A DNA stretch of 64,000 nucleotides. Source: CAZDWZ01 sp964509425 (GTDB lineage Bacteria; Bdellovibrionota_C; UBA2361; SZUA-149; CAZDWZ01). The notes under the pieces are model-generated. The model did not search any database and was not told the DNA's origin. It was given only the letters and a program-made list of their open reading frames with translations. Below are positions 25,748 to 33,670 of the stretch, in pieces. The stretch lies in NCBI GenBank assembly GCA_964509425.1, contig CAZDWZ010000001.1, positions 372,001 through 436,000 of the forward strand. The letters run 5' to 3'. The first letter of the stretch is position 1, and each line of letters starts with the position of its first letter. Both the position numbers and the translations under genes were made by a program.

Positions 25748-27793
25748 ATGGCAACTCTACCAAAGCATTCTGGATTACTAAGCTCCGGGCAGCAAAGCAT
25801 CGACCGTAATGTTTATGGGGGGCATAGTTTCGCCTCTCAACGGTCGGGAGCGCTCAACTCTCAAAATCCTTCGCGCCAGTCTCATTCAAGTGATGTGCAG
25901 CACACCTCGCTCGATGCGAATGGGGGCACATCCTACCTGTCTCGGGACATCCGGGGTTCGGCGACTCCGCGTCAGCTCGAACAGAAGTTTTTCGACCACA
26001 ACAGCATCGACGGAGGAAGGGCGAATTCGCTCTTGGCAAAGGATTTCCGGGGCAGCCAGTCAGGGAACGAAGCCGCGACGGTTAACGCGGCAGAGAGTTC
26101 ATCGTATGCCACCCGACCGGGAAACGAGCTTCGACTCGAGGAGAGCCTCGAGCAGCTTGCTCGCCTGATGGCGAACGTCACTGATGCCTATACCGCCGCC
26201 ATTTTTATCGCCGACTCCGTTTTAAAGGACGGAGCACTTTCCGACAGTGAGCTGACTGGCGGACCGCAGATGCTCGAGCTCACAGCGTATCACACACTCA
26301 GCCGAGAGATTGTCCCTCAGGCCCGGATCGCGTTTGGCAGCGGCCTTATCGGATGGACCGCCGAGAATGGGGTGAGAATCTCCGTCTGCCCCTTTGAGCA
26401 TGACGCAAAAACGCTCCTCTTCTATTCAGTAGACCAGGCGCTGAAAAGCTTCATCGCCCTCCCAATCGTCGACGACGAAGGAACTCTGCTCGGTGTTCTC
26501 TCGTGCGACAGTAAAAAGTCCTATGCCTTCGCCAAGGTCACTGAGAAAATCCTGATTGATTGTGCTGCCCAGATTTCGCACCTCATTTCTCTTCACACCC
26601 GTCTCAAAAAGAAAAAGCCAGGCGCAAAAAATCACAATGAAGTGCTGACGGAAGAGACAAATCGTGAGGTGTCGAAGTTTCTCGATCATCTCCGCTCTCA
26701 GCCCTCGGAAGCTCGACTCTTGGCGGAAGCGGCGAATCTTCCACAAGATTTTGTTGAGCGAGATGCTCTGGTAATCGTTTCCGTTCCGCCGAGTGAGTGG
26801 AAGCCCGCGACCGGAACGAGTGCGCTTTCCTCCGGGAACTCGATCGGCGGAAACTCATCCTCCGCGCATTCGGGTATGGGGAATGTCGGGGCAGGCGTCT
26901 TCCCTTCTCCCACGAATCAGCCACGAGTGAGCAACCGCTTGATGGAGCTCGTCTGCCGACACAAGCGTGTTCTATGCGGAGACAGAAACGTTCAAGCTCT
27001 CACCCAGGAAGAGAAACTTCAGCGATCCTTCCTCTCGATTCCTTTCCGTGTCACGAATCGAGAAGCTGGCTCATTGAATCTTCTCAGCCCGGCGTTCGGT
27101 TCGTTCACAGCGAATGAGATCGGAATTCTCGAGCGCGTGGCGGAAGTGCTGGGCCGTGAGCTGGAGCTCCACCGACTGCGCGAACGGCATGTGTCTGTTC
27201 AAGAATCAGCCGGGCTGCTTCCTTGGAGAGTATTCAGTCAGCAGGCAAGCCACCGTTTTCAAATTAATCAGCAGAAAAAAGTACCCTCTTCGCTCATCCG
27301 CGTAAGAATCGCTTGCCTGCCGATGCTAGAGGATTGCCTGGGAGTCGAAGCGGCTCATGAGGCCTATCATCAGCTCCTTCGGCTCGTGGAACAGGTGAAA
27401 GGAAGCGGAAACCTCGGCTGTTACCTCGTCGGCACAGACTGTCTCCTTTTTGTTGACGGGCTCGAAACAGAGCGGATGCTTACACGGTTTAAACACTTGC
27501 TGAGCCGCCTCGAGATAGGAAAAACGGATGCCTCGGCGCAAAGCGTCAAAGGCGCGAAGGTCAACACTGTGAATTCAGTCTTTGGGAATTCAGTCTCTGG
27601 GAATTCGGTCTCAATGACAAAGCTCGGCGAAGAACTGAAGCGAGGGATTTTCGTCGCTTCTGTGTCTTCACCACGTGATGGTGAAACTTTTGACGTGCTG
27701 GTTGGAAAGAGTCTTCGGATGATGGAACGGACGTTTGGGGCTGTGGAAAAGAAGGCGAATGGGGAGGATTTTTCAAATGCTGTTTGCTGGTAA
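25748..27793 (+). CDS. GAF-domain protein with degenerate C-terminal cyclase-like domain
   Basis: A 681-residue cytosolic protein. The first 120 residues are Ser/Asn/Gln-rich and probably disordered, with two related stretches (YLSRDIRGS and LLAKDFRGS). A GAF domain spans about 135-280 (RIAFGSGLIGWTAENG, GTLLGVLSCDS). A second GAF-like region lies at about 320-485. The C-terminus (about 500-650) looks like a GGDEF-fold domain, but the active-site loop reads YLVGTDCLLF instead of a GGDEF motif, so cyclase activity is unlikely. A small in-frame repeat (GNSVS) lies at about residue 608-622. The gene overlaps mreB by 17 nt, suggesting coupled expression and a role in sensing signals for cell shape. 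That link is inference. Confidence 0.75.
   Translation: MATLPKHSGLLSSGQQSIDRNVYGGHSFASQRSGALNSQNPSRQSHSSDVQHTSLDANGGTSYLSRDIRGSATPRQLEQKFFDHNSIDGGRANSLLAKDFRGSQSGNEAATVNAAESSSYATRPGNELRLEESLEQLARLMANVTDAYTAAIFIADSVLKDGALSDSELTGGPQMLELTAYHTLSREIVPQARIAFGSGLIGWTAENGVRISVCPFEHDAKTLLFYSVDQALKSFIALPIVDDEGTLLGVLSCDSKKSYAFAKVTEKILIDCAAQISHLISLHTRLKKKKPGAKNHNEVLTEETNREVSKFLDHLRSQPSEARLLAEAANLPQDFVERDALVIVSVPPSEWKPATGTSALSSGNSIGGNSSSAHSGMGNVGAGVFPSPTNQPRVSNRLMELVCRHKRVLCGDRNVQALTQEEKLQRSFLSIPFRVTNREAGSLNLLSPAFGSFTANEIGILERVAEVLGRELELHRLRERHVSVQESAGLLPWRVFSQQASHRFQINQQKKVPSSLIRVRIACLPMLEDCLGVEAAHEAYHQLLRLVEQVKGSGNLGCYLVGTDCLLFVDGLETERMLTRFKHLLSRLEIGKTDASAQSVKGAKVNTVNSVFGNSVSGNSVSMTKLGEELKRGIFVASVSSPRDGETFDVLVGKSLRMMERTFGAVEKKANGEDFSNAVCW
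27569..27613 (+). repeat. Three 15-bp tandem repeats inside the GAF gene
   Basis: Units at 27569-27583, 27584-27598 and 27599-27613, consensus GGGAATTCAGTCTCt. They encode VNSVF-GNSVS-GNSVS in frame. The units differ by two to three bases, so copy-number slippage would add or remove five residues without a frameshift. They sit in a surface loop of the C-terminal domain. Confidence 0.85.
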
Positions 27794-29099
27794 CACCCAG
27801 GAAAATCGATCGATAGCGGCGGGAGAAGTTCAACGAAGAATTTCTGCCGACGGCGAGACCGCGGACGCAACTGTTACGGTCGATATGTCGTCCGGCCTCG
27901 TGCAGCATGACCTAATTCGGCAACGCAAAGGGAACAATTCTCAAGACGAAAATCACGGCGACGGAAAAGGTGCCTGGTTTGCCGAGGGCCGGAAAGCTGA
28001 GAAGCGCGTTCGACAAAACGACGTGATTTCACCAGAGTCGCTCGGCATCCAGCCCGGTGTTGGACAGGGCGGCTTTCTACGCGGACTCTTCGGGAATTGG
28101 ACCGGCCAGGATATGGCCATGGACCTCGGCACCGCAAACACCCTCGTCTATGTTCGCGGGCGAGGAATCGTGTTGAACGAGCCGAGTGTCGTTGCCATTC
28201 GAGAAGACGACAGAAAGCCGGTTGCTGTTGGACGTGCCGCAAAGGAAATGTACGGGAAGACCTGCCGCAACATCCGCTGCGTTCGTCCGATGAAGGACGG
28301 AGTTATCGCGGACTTCGATATTACTCATATTATGATTCGGGAGTTCATCACTCGCGTTTCCCATCGCTGGCAGCTGCGGCGGCCGCGTCTTATCGTCAGT
28401 ATTCCATCCGGCGTAACGATGGTTGAAAAGCGGGCCGTTGTTGATGCTGCGCTCGCAAGTGGTGCTCGGCAGGTGAATTTGATTGAAGAGCCGATGGCTG
28501 CCGCGATCGGGTCCGGCGTGGCCGTGCGTGAAGTCGGTGGCAATATGATCGTCGATATCGGCGGTGGCACAACTGAGGTTGCGGTTATCAGCCTTGGCGC
28601 AACTGCCTATGCCGAATCCGTGCGGATCGCAGGCGATGAAATGGACGAGGCCATTGAGACGTTCATCCGACGGGCATTTAATCTCCAAGTGGGAATCTTC
28701 GAAGCAGAGCGAATAAAGCTTACCATCGGTTCCGCCATGCCAATGGCTCAGCCGAGAGAGATGAAGATTTTCGGGCGAGATCTTGCAACCGGGGTTCCTC
28801 GCGAGATGATTATCGATGATTCGATTGTCCGCCGCGCTCTGCGCGAGCCGGTTTCCGCGATTGTGGACGCTGTCATTCGAGCGCTCGAGCGGACGAGTCC
28901 CGAGCTCGCTGAAGATATCATCAGAAAGGGCGTCTTCCTTGCCGGCGGTGGGGCCCTGCTTGCGGGGTTGCCGGAGCGACTCAGTTTGGAGTCAGGATTG
29001 AAGTTTCTTCGGGCGGCCGATCCGCTGACAGCGATTGTTCGCGGCACCGGTCAGGTCGTAGAAGCGTTTAAAGACTACAAGTGCGTCTGCATCTCGTAG
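27777..29099 (+). CDS. mreB: MreB-like rod-shape-determining actin homologue with N-terminal extension
   Basis: Cytoplasmic actin-family ATPase that forms membrane-associated filaments guiding lateral wall synthesis. The conserved MreB core starts at about residue 105 (GLFGNWTGQDMAMDLGTANT), with phosphate-1 loop DLGTANTLVY (117-126), EEPMAAAIG (237-245), phosphate-2 DIGGGTTEV (260-268) and GVFLAGGGALLAG near the C-terminus. Ahead of it is a polar, probably disordered segment of about 105 residues that ordinary MreB (about 345 aa) lacks. ATG 27777 is preferred because GGGGAGGA lies 9 nt upstream inside the GAF gene. No internal start near the core has a ribosome-binding site. The usual amphipathic N-terminus or membrane loop may be displaced or supplemented. 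No mreC/mreD follows; a terminator does. Confidence 0.93.
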   Translation: MLFAGNTQENRSIAAGEVQRRISADGETADATVTVDMSSGLVQHDLIRQRKGNNSQDENHGDGKGAWFAEGRKAEKRVRQNDVISPESLGIQPGVGQGGFLRGLFGNWTGQDMAMDLGTANTLVYVRGRGIVLNEPSVVAIREDDRKPVAVGRAAKEMYGKTCRNIRCVRPMKDGVIADFDITHIMIREFITRVSHRWQLRRPRLIVSIPSGVTMVEKRAVVDAALASGARQVNLIEEPMAAAIGSGVAVREVGGNMIVDIGGGTTEVAVISLGATAYAESVRIAGDEMDEAIETFIRRAFNLQVGIFEAERIKLTIGSAMPMAQPREMKIFGRDLATGVPREMIIDDSIVRRALREPVSAIVDAVIRALERTSPELAEDIIRKGVFLAGGGALLAGLPERLSLESGLKFLRAADPLTAIVRGTGQVVEAFKDYKCVCIS

Positions 29100-29115
29100 C
29101 CACCTCTCACCACTG

Positions 29116-29150
29116 AGCGGCGGTCAGAACAGACTCGCCGCTTCATTTTA
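29116..29150 (+). terminator. Terminator of the GAF-mreB unit
   Basis: A 10-bp stem with one bulged T (arms 29116-29125 and 29132-29142, 6-nt loop) followed by TCATTTTATC, 16 nt after the mreB stop. Confidence 0.7.
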
Positions 29151-29284
29151 TCTTCCGTTGTTCAGCTCTGTTCTCTTCGGAGCGAAGCCGTTCCAGTGTT
29201 CTCTGCGTACGCGACTCTACGTGGCTTGTCAGAATCTCACCGCTTGGTCGGCAGAGTCCCCCCCTTCGGGGCCTGTGGATAAAA

Positions 29285-29896
29285 TTATTGCGGTTTGCTC
29301 TCGCCGAGATCAACGCCGACTTTCGAAGTAGATCGCTTCGTCGGCTCACCGTCAGCAGGCACCGGCTTCTTCGTAAGAACGGTTGGCAGATCAAGGCTGC
29401 ATGCAGGATCAAGCAAGGAATGGATCTTTCTGGCGTCGGCTTCAACTTTTTCGGAGTTATCGGTCCAAGATCCGCTTAAAGGGATGTTCTCCCCTTTGTA
29501 GGTTCTGAACACGATTCGAAAAATATTCTTGCCGGAGACTCCGTCGCTCTGCTCCACGATCAATCCCGTGATCCGCCGAATCTCGAGTTCTCGAACCTGC
29601 TTGTCGAGCAACCGACGGCTGACGATAGATGCCTTCCCTTGTTTCTTATCCAAGTTCACGCGCACATCGGGAAACAGGTAGAGCAAATAGATCCCGTAGA
29701 GAACCGCGGCCACCGAAAGGAAAAAAGCGAGGAGTGATTGGAAGACGCTGCCATTCACTTGAAAAAACACAACGACCGCGCTCAGTAAAAGTGCCATCCC
29801 GCAAAGGATACTGCACGCCGCGAAATAACGAACGAATCGGGGAAGAAACCTTCCTTCGCTAATTAAAAAGTTCGAGCCTTCGCCTTCAACTTTCAT
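29285..29896 (-). CDS. Hypothetical two-helix membrane protein
   Basis: Not recognised. A 203-residue protein with two membrane helices (about 25-45 and 52-75) and a C-terminal cytoplasmic domain (about 80-165) with the alternating pattern of a small beta-rich, PH-like fold, then a Lys/Pro/Ser tail. Its start ATG overlaps the stop of the aminotransferase gene by 4 nt (ATGA), so it is translated with it. The layout (two helices, then a beta domain) resembles DUF304/bPH-type proteins, but I see no decisive motif. Confidence 0.7.
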   Translation of the reverse strand: MKVEGEGSNFLISEGRFLPRFVRYFAACSILCGMALLLSAVVVFFQVNGSVFQSLLAFFLSVAAVLYGIYLLYLFPDVRVNLDKKQGKASIVSRRLLDKQVRELEIRRITGLIVEQSDGVSGKNIFRIVFRTYKGENIPLSGSWTDNSEKVEADARKIHSLLDPACSLDLPTVLTKKPVPADGEPTKRSTSKVGVDLGESKPQ

Positions 29897-31005
29897 TGGG
29901 CCAGCTTCCGTAAGACTTCAACTCCGCGCTCGATCTGAGAACGCGAAGCCGAGAATGAAATTCGAAAATGTGTGTCTTGTTTCGAGAAAATTCCTCCAGG
30001 AATCACAAGGAGCTTATGCTTCACGCATTCTTCAAAGAAACTACTTGCGTTGCCGCCGGGAGCTCGAGGGAACAGGTAAAATGCACCTCCAGGTTTATTC
30101 ATCTCGTAGAGTCCGGACAGCTCGCGATAAAGCAAGTCTCTTTTCTCGCGATAATCCTGAAGCGTGTCGCTAAAATCGTGATCGAGCCCGGCAAGTAATC
30201 CCCACTGAGCAATCGAAGGCGCGCAAACAAAGCTATATTGTTGGACCTTGAGCATTTGTTGGATGAGCGGCTCCGGTCCGACAGCGTAGCCGACTCGCCA
30301 GCCCGGCACTCCGTGCGACTTCGAGAAGCCATTCAAGATGACAACCTTCTCGTAGTCGGTTTTCAGTTCCGAATGCGGAGTGTCGTAAGAAAATGCCGCG
30401 TAGATTTCGTCGTAGATGAGCCAGAGATCATGTTTCCTCGCGAGTTCCACTACCTGCTTGAGATTCTCTGGCGAGATGGAAGCACCGGTCGGATTTCCCG
30501 GACTGCCAATGAGGATTGCCTTTGATTTCGGCGTAATGACCTTTTCAATGTCCTCCGCTCGAATCTGAAAATCAGGATAAGTCGAAAACGTCACGGGGAC
30601 AGAGTTGATGAGGGTGGCCAGCCCCTCGTACATAACGAAATATGGGTCAGGGATGATCAGCTCGTCGCCCGGATCAAGCAAACAAATGTAGGCGAGAAAT
30701 ATTCCACCGCTTACGCCTGAGGTGAGGAAGCATGAGCGACCGTCTCCTTCGGAAAGTCCGGACTTCTCGCTGATTCGCTTTCTCAGAGCGGGAATACCTT
30801 GGGTTTGCGTGTAGCCGCTCTTTCCCTCTTCAATCGCCTGAATAGTCGCCTTTTTCACTTCCGGAAAAGCGTCGAAATTCGGCTGACCGATACTTAAATT
30901 GATGGGATTCTCTAGAGTCGCGGCGAGATCAAAGACCCTGCGGATGCCGGAAGACTCAACGGATAATGATCGTTTGGAAAGCTTCATTCCCGGAGAGATC
31001 ACCAT
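29893..31005 (-). CDS. PLP-dependent class I/II aminotransferase
   Basis: A 370-residue fold-type I aminotransferase. Landmarks: INLSIGQPNFDA (near 35), GYTQTQGIPALR (near 73), GSPGNPTGA (near 167), DEIYAAFSYD (near 199) and the Schiff-base lysine in GFSKSHGVPGWRVGY (near 225-240). The C-terminal RISFSAS contributes the substrate-carboxylate arginine. It resembles the aspartate/aromatic/alanine aminotransferase subgroup I-gamma. Substrate cannot be told. The first ATG is 31005; ATG 30987 (MKLSKRSL) would also match the family start. The gene overlaps the downstream membrane protein by 4 nt. It follows an ABC importer and sits near a tandem Lrp-type regulator, which makes amino-acid metabolism plausible. 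Confidence 0.92.
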   Translation of the reverse strand: MVISPGMKLSKRSLSVESSGIRRVFDLAATLENPINLSIGQPNFDAFPEVKKATIQAIEEGKSGYTQTQGIPALRKRISEKSGLSEGDGRSCFLTSGVSGGIFLAYICLLDPGDELIIPDPYFVMYEGLATLINSVPVTFSTYPDFQIRAEDIEKVITPKSKAILIGSPGNPTGASISPENLKQVVELARKHDLWLIYDEIYAAFSYDTPHSELKTDYEKVVILNGFSKSHGVPGWRVGYAVGPEPLIQQMLKVQQYSFVCAPSIAQWGLLAGLDHDFSDTLQDYREKRDLLYRELSGLYEMNKPGGAFYLFPRAPGGNASSFFEECVKHKLLVIPGGIFSKQDTHFRISFSASRSQIERGVEVLRKLAQ

Positions 31006-31083
31006 TTTGCCGCGTCAAAGTAAAGAAAAACTCGGATGCCTGGAATAGCGCCGGGTCTGATGCCACACGAGAAGACGCCCGGA

Positions 31084-31584
31084 TCAGCGAGCTTCCCGCA
31101 TTGCTCTGAAAAGCATGAGACGAGCTCGATGAAGATATGCTCGAATCTCGATGTCGGTGATGCTGAGAATCTGTTGAACGAGATCGCTTGGAAGTCTGAG
31201 CACATCGCGAAGTGAAAAAACTACTCGGTATTCAATCGGCAGCGTATGAACCGCGGAGTCGACCTTTCGAGTCGCAAGTGATGGAAGGACTGAAGGCTGA
31301 AAGGCCGAATCTTCCGAAACGCATCCACCCCAATCCTGCATGTGATCGACCGCCGACGCGATCACTTCCCGATACAAAAGCGCCTCGAGCGGAGCCGCCG
31401 AGCTTAATTGAGCACTCGAAATCGCCCTCGCAAACGCCTGTGCCAAGTTCTCGCCCGCCTTTTCGGCCCCAGGGACAAGAAGCTCGTAGAGCGCATAGGC
31501 TCTCGACTCATACCGGGAGACAACCTCTTCGATATTAGCAGTGGCTGCTTTATCTTGAACCCGTTCTAAACCGTTTTCAGACAT
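31084..31584 (-). CDS. Sigma-factor region 4-like protein
   Basis: A 166-residue protein. The C-terminal part (about 112-165) looks like an ECF-sigma region 4 helix-turn-helix: LPIEYRVVFSLRDVLRLP then LVQQILSITDIEIRAYLHRAR. The recognition helix equivalent lies at ITDIEIRAYLHRAR. The N-terminal part is helical but I cannot match it confidently to region 2, in particular the -10-binding aromatic cluster. It could be a divergent ECF sigma factor or a region-4-only regulator. ATG 31584 has AGGGGGA just upstream, which decides the start; the frame stays open to 31794. An 11-bp inverted repeat spans the start region (31580-31590 and 31686-31696) and may be its own operator. Confidence 0.65.
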   Translation of the reverse strand: MSENGLERVQDKAATANIEEVVSRYESRAYALYELLVPGAEKAGENLAQAFARAISSAQLSSAAPLEALLYREVIASAVDHMQDWGGCVSEDSAFQPSVLPSLATRKVDSAVHTLPIEYRVVFSLRDVLRLPSDLVQQILSITDIEIRAYLHRARLMLFRAMREAR

Positions 31585-31750
31585 ATTCCCCCTGACGGCT
31601 GGCCGTTTTCCATCAAGCCCGAGACCACCTTGGTGTCCCAACCACCACGATGCCAAACACCCATGATGACTATCAGAGCCCAGGAGGGAATATGTCACGG
31701 TTATGTAAAAGAGAGTCTCAGGCAGGTAATAACGGTCTGAAATCGGCGTT

Positions 31751-32101
31751 TCATGGGGATTTTTGCACGGCAAACAGTTCTTCGACAAAGACAACCGGCT
31801 CCTCCCACGGGTGAGCAGGAAACAGACCCTCTTTCAGCACTCGTTGAAGAACTTCCGGGTCTCGGGGAAGCGAAAAAACGATCTCGTTTCCCGCCACTCG
31901 CTCCGGCTCGTTTGCAGCGCCTCGGCCGGGACGCGCCGCGACACCAGGAATAAACCTCTCCTCTCCAACCCCGGAGGTCCAAATCACTCCTGAATAGTTC
32001 CCAAAAAGCGGTGGGAGGATATTGAGAATGCGATTTTGTACTTCGAGAACGGCGTCTATCGGAACGATGGTGCTTACTCTATAGATTGGAATCAGCTTCA
32101 C
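31751..32101 (-). CDS. Nif3/YqfO-insert-like (CutA/PII fold) protein
   Basis: A 116-residue protein. The opening KLIPIYRVSTIVPIDAVLE and the C-terminal HPWEEPVVFVEEL resemble the small ferredoxin-like insert domain of Nif3/YqfO proteins, also found as stand-alone proteins related in fold to CutA and PII. It starts at GTG 32101 behind GAGGAGAGGCGG. The function of the stand-alone form is unknown; a role in trimer-based sensing or metal handling is speculation. It lies 75 nt downstream of the ABC permease gene on the same strand and may be the last gene of that operon. Confidence 0.65.
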   Translation of the reverse strand: MKLIPIYRVSTIVPIDAVLEVQNRILNILPPLFGNYSGVIWTSGVGEERFIPGVAARPGRGAANEPERVAGNEIVFSLPRDPEVLQRVLKEGLFPAHPWEEPVVFVEELFAVQKSP

Positions 32102-32175
32102 GTCCGCCTCTCCTCACAGTTCCACAAATAAATCTTCGACATTGGTCGAGCCTTCGAGGCCGTACGTCTCATTTC

Positions 32176-32910
32176 CTAGATTCGCACTCGATTCGAAACG
32201 AGAGTCACAACGCCGTTCAAAAGCAATGCAATTCCGGAAAGCAGGAAAACTCCCAGCAGCACCCTCGGCATATCGTAGAGTGAGCCCGATTTTAGAATAT
32301 AGTGTCCGAGTCCTGCCTCAGAACTCACGAACTCTCCGATGAATGCACCCATCAGGGCAAACCCGATATTTACCCGAAGCCCCGCAAGCATCCAGCGCAC
32401 CGTACCGGGGAAAATGACCTTCCGGACGAGCATCATGCGGCTGACTCCCAAGCTCCGGAGGTACAGCGTCAATCGATCGGAGCATCCTGTCGCACCTTCA
32501 AACGACTGGTGGAGTGCTATGAAAAATACTCCGCAAGCGGCCATCATACATTTAGAAAATAGACCGGTGCCGAACCAAATGACAAACATCGGCGCCACGG
32601 CAAAGACCGGAATGGCACCCATAAAGACGAGATACGGGCGAATGACCGATGCCACCGCGCGATTGGACCAGAGCGCGAGTCCGGCCAGAGTTCCGAAAAT
32701 GGTGCCGGCGAGCAGTCCGAGAACCGCTTCGAACGAAGTGAGCCACGCGTGAAGCCAAAACTCCGGCGTCGGAAACTCCTCAATTGCAGCATGCGCAATC
32801 AGACTCGGCGAGGCAAAGAGAAACTCACGGCGGGGATTCCCGGTGCAAACCATCTCCCACAAGAAGAGAAAAATTAGGCCCGGAGCGATCGCACGAAGGA
32901 AAATTTTCAT
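32176..32910 (-). CDS. ABC transporter permease (SsuC/TauC/ThiX-type)
   Basis: A 244-residue inner-membrane protein with about six helices and a BPD_transp_1 domain. The coupling-helix (EAA) loop reads as SLGVSRMMLVRKVIFPGTVRWM (about residues 155-176), which docks on the ATPase. The family imports sulfonates, taurine, nitrate or pyrimidine precursors. Its start overlaps the ATPase stop by 4 nt (ATGA, 32907-32910), so the two subunits are coupled. It is the membrane half of the importer formed with the adjacent ATPase and periplasmic binding protein. Confidence 0.9.
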   Translation of the reverse strand: MKIFLRAIAPGLIFLFLWEMVCTGNPRREFLFASPSLIAHAAIEEFPTPEFWLHAWLTSFEAVLGLLAGTIFGTLAGLALWSNRAVASVIRPYLVFMGAIPVFAVAPMFVIWFGTGLFSKCMMAACGVFFIALHQSFEGATGCSDRLTLYLRSLGVSRMMLVRKVIFPGTVRWMLAGLRVNIGFALMGAFIGEFVSSEAGLGHYILKSGSLYDMPRVLLGVFLLSGIALLLNGVVTLVSNRVRI

Positions 32911-33662
32911 CTCCGTTCTCCGGCAATTGCCGACGAAACGGCATCGAGAAGCTCTGGAAAGACTCGCGCACGATCGTTGCGATTCGAAATGGCAGCAAAC
33001 GTGAACTCCCGGAGAATCCTTGCCGGCCGGCTCGAAAGCACAAGCACTCGATCTCCAATGGCTAAAGCTTCCTCTACCGAATGCGTGACAACTACCGCCG
33101 CGCTTTTCGTCTCCTGAACGTAGGCGGCAACGAGAGTTCCGAATTCTTCCCGAGTCACAAAGTCAAGCTCTCCGAACGGCTCATCGAGAAGAAGTAACTT
33201 CGGATCGGTTGCAAAAAGCCTCGCGAGGAGAGCGCGCTGCCGCATTCCACCGGAAATCGTCGAAGGATAGAAACCGGCGAAATCTGAGAGGCCAACGCGC
33301 TGAAGGAGCGATGATGTCCGCGTCTCGGCTTCGCTTGCCGGATAGCCCAGAATTTCCAGGGGAAGTGAGACGTTCGCCGAAAGAGTCCTCCAAGCTAAGA
33401 GTTCCTCGCCCTGTGCGAGATACCCGACCGCTCTCCCCGGACGCACAATCGGTGAATCGGTCTTCCCAGATGTGGAGCTCTCTAAGCCGGCGAGCACACG
33501 TAGGAGCGTCGACTTCCCGCATCCGTTTGCCCCGAGAAGGACGACGATCTCACCCGCCGCGAGCGAAAAGCCGAGTGGGCCGAACGCAGCAAACTCTTTC
33601 CCCTTCTCCTCGAAGAAGGATTTCGTCAGATTCTGGACAGAGAGAAGCGTCTCCATTCGCAT
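32907..33662 (-). CDS. ABC transporter ATP-binding protein (SsuB/TauB/ThiZ-type)
   Basis: A 251-residue ATPase with all motifs: Walker A GANGCGKST, signature ISGGMRQR, Walker B LLLLDEP with catalytic Glu, D-loop GELD and switch THSVEEAL. ATG 33662 (MRMETLL) lies 8 nt after the binding-protein stop; ATG 33656 is an alternative. The frame is open much further upstream (to 33779), but that part overlaps the previous gene and has no family similarity. It drives import together with the permease at 32176 and the binding protein at 33671. Confidence 0.93.
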   Translation of the reverse strand: MRMETLLSVQNLTKSFFEEKGKEFAAFGPLGFSLAAGEIVVLLGANGCGKSTLLRVLAGLESSTSGKTDSPIVRPGRAVGYLAQGEELLAWRTLSANVSLPLEILGYPASEAETRTSSLLQRVGLSDFAGFYPSTISGGMRQRALLARLFATDPKLLLLDEPFGELDFVTREEFGTLVAAYVQETKSAAVVVTHSVEEALAIGDRVLVLSSRPARILREFTFAAISNRNDRARVFPELLDAVSSAIAGERR

Positions 33663-33670
33663 GCCGCAGC

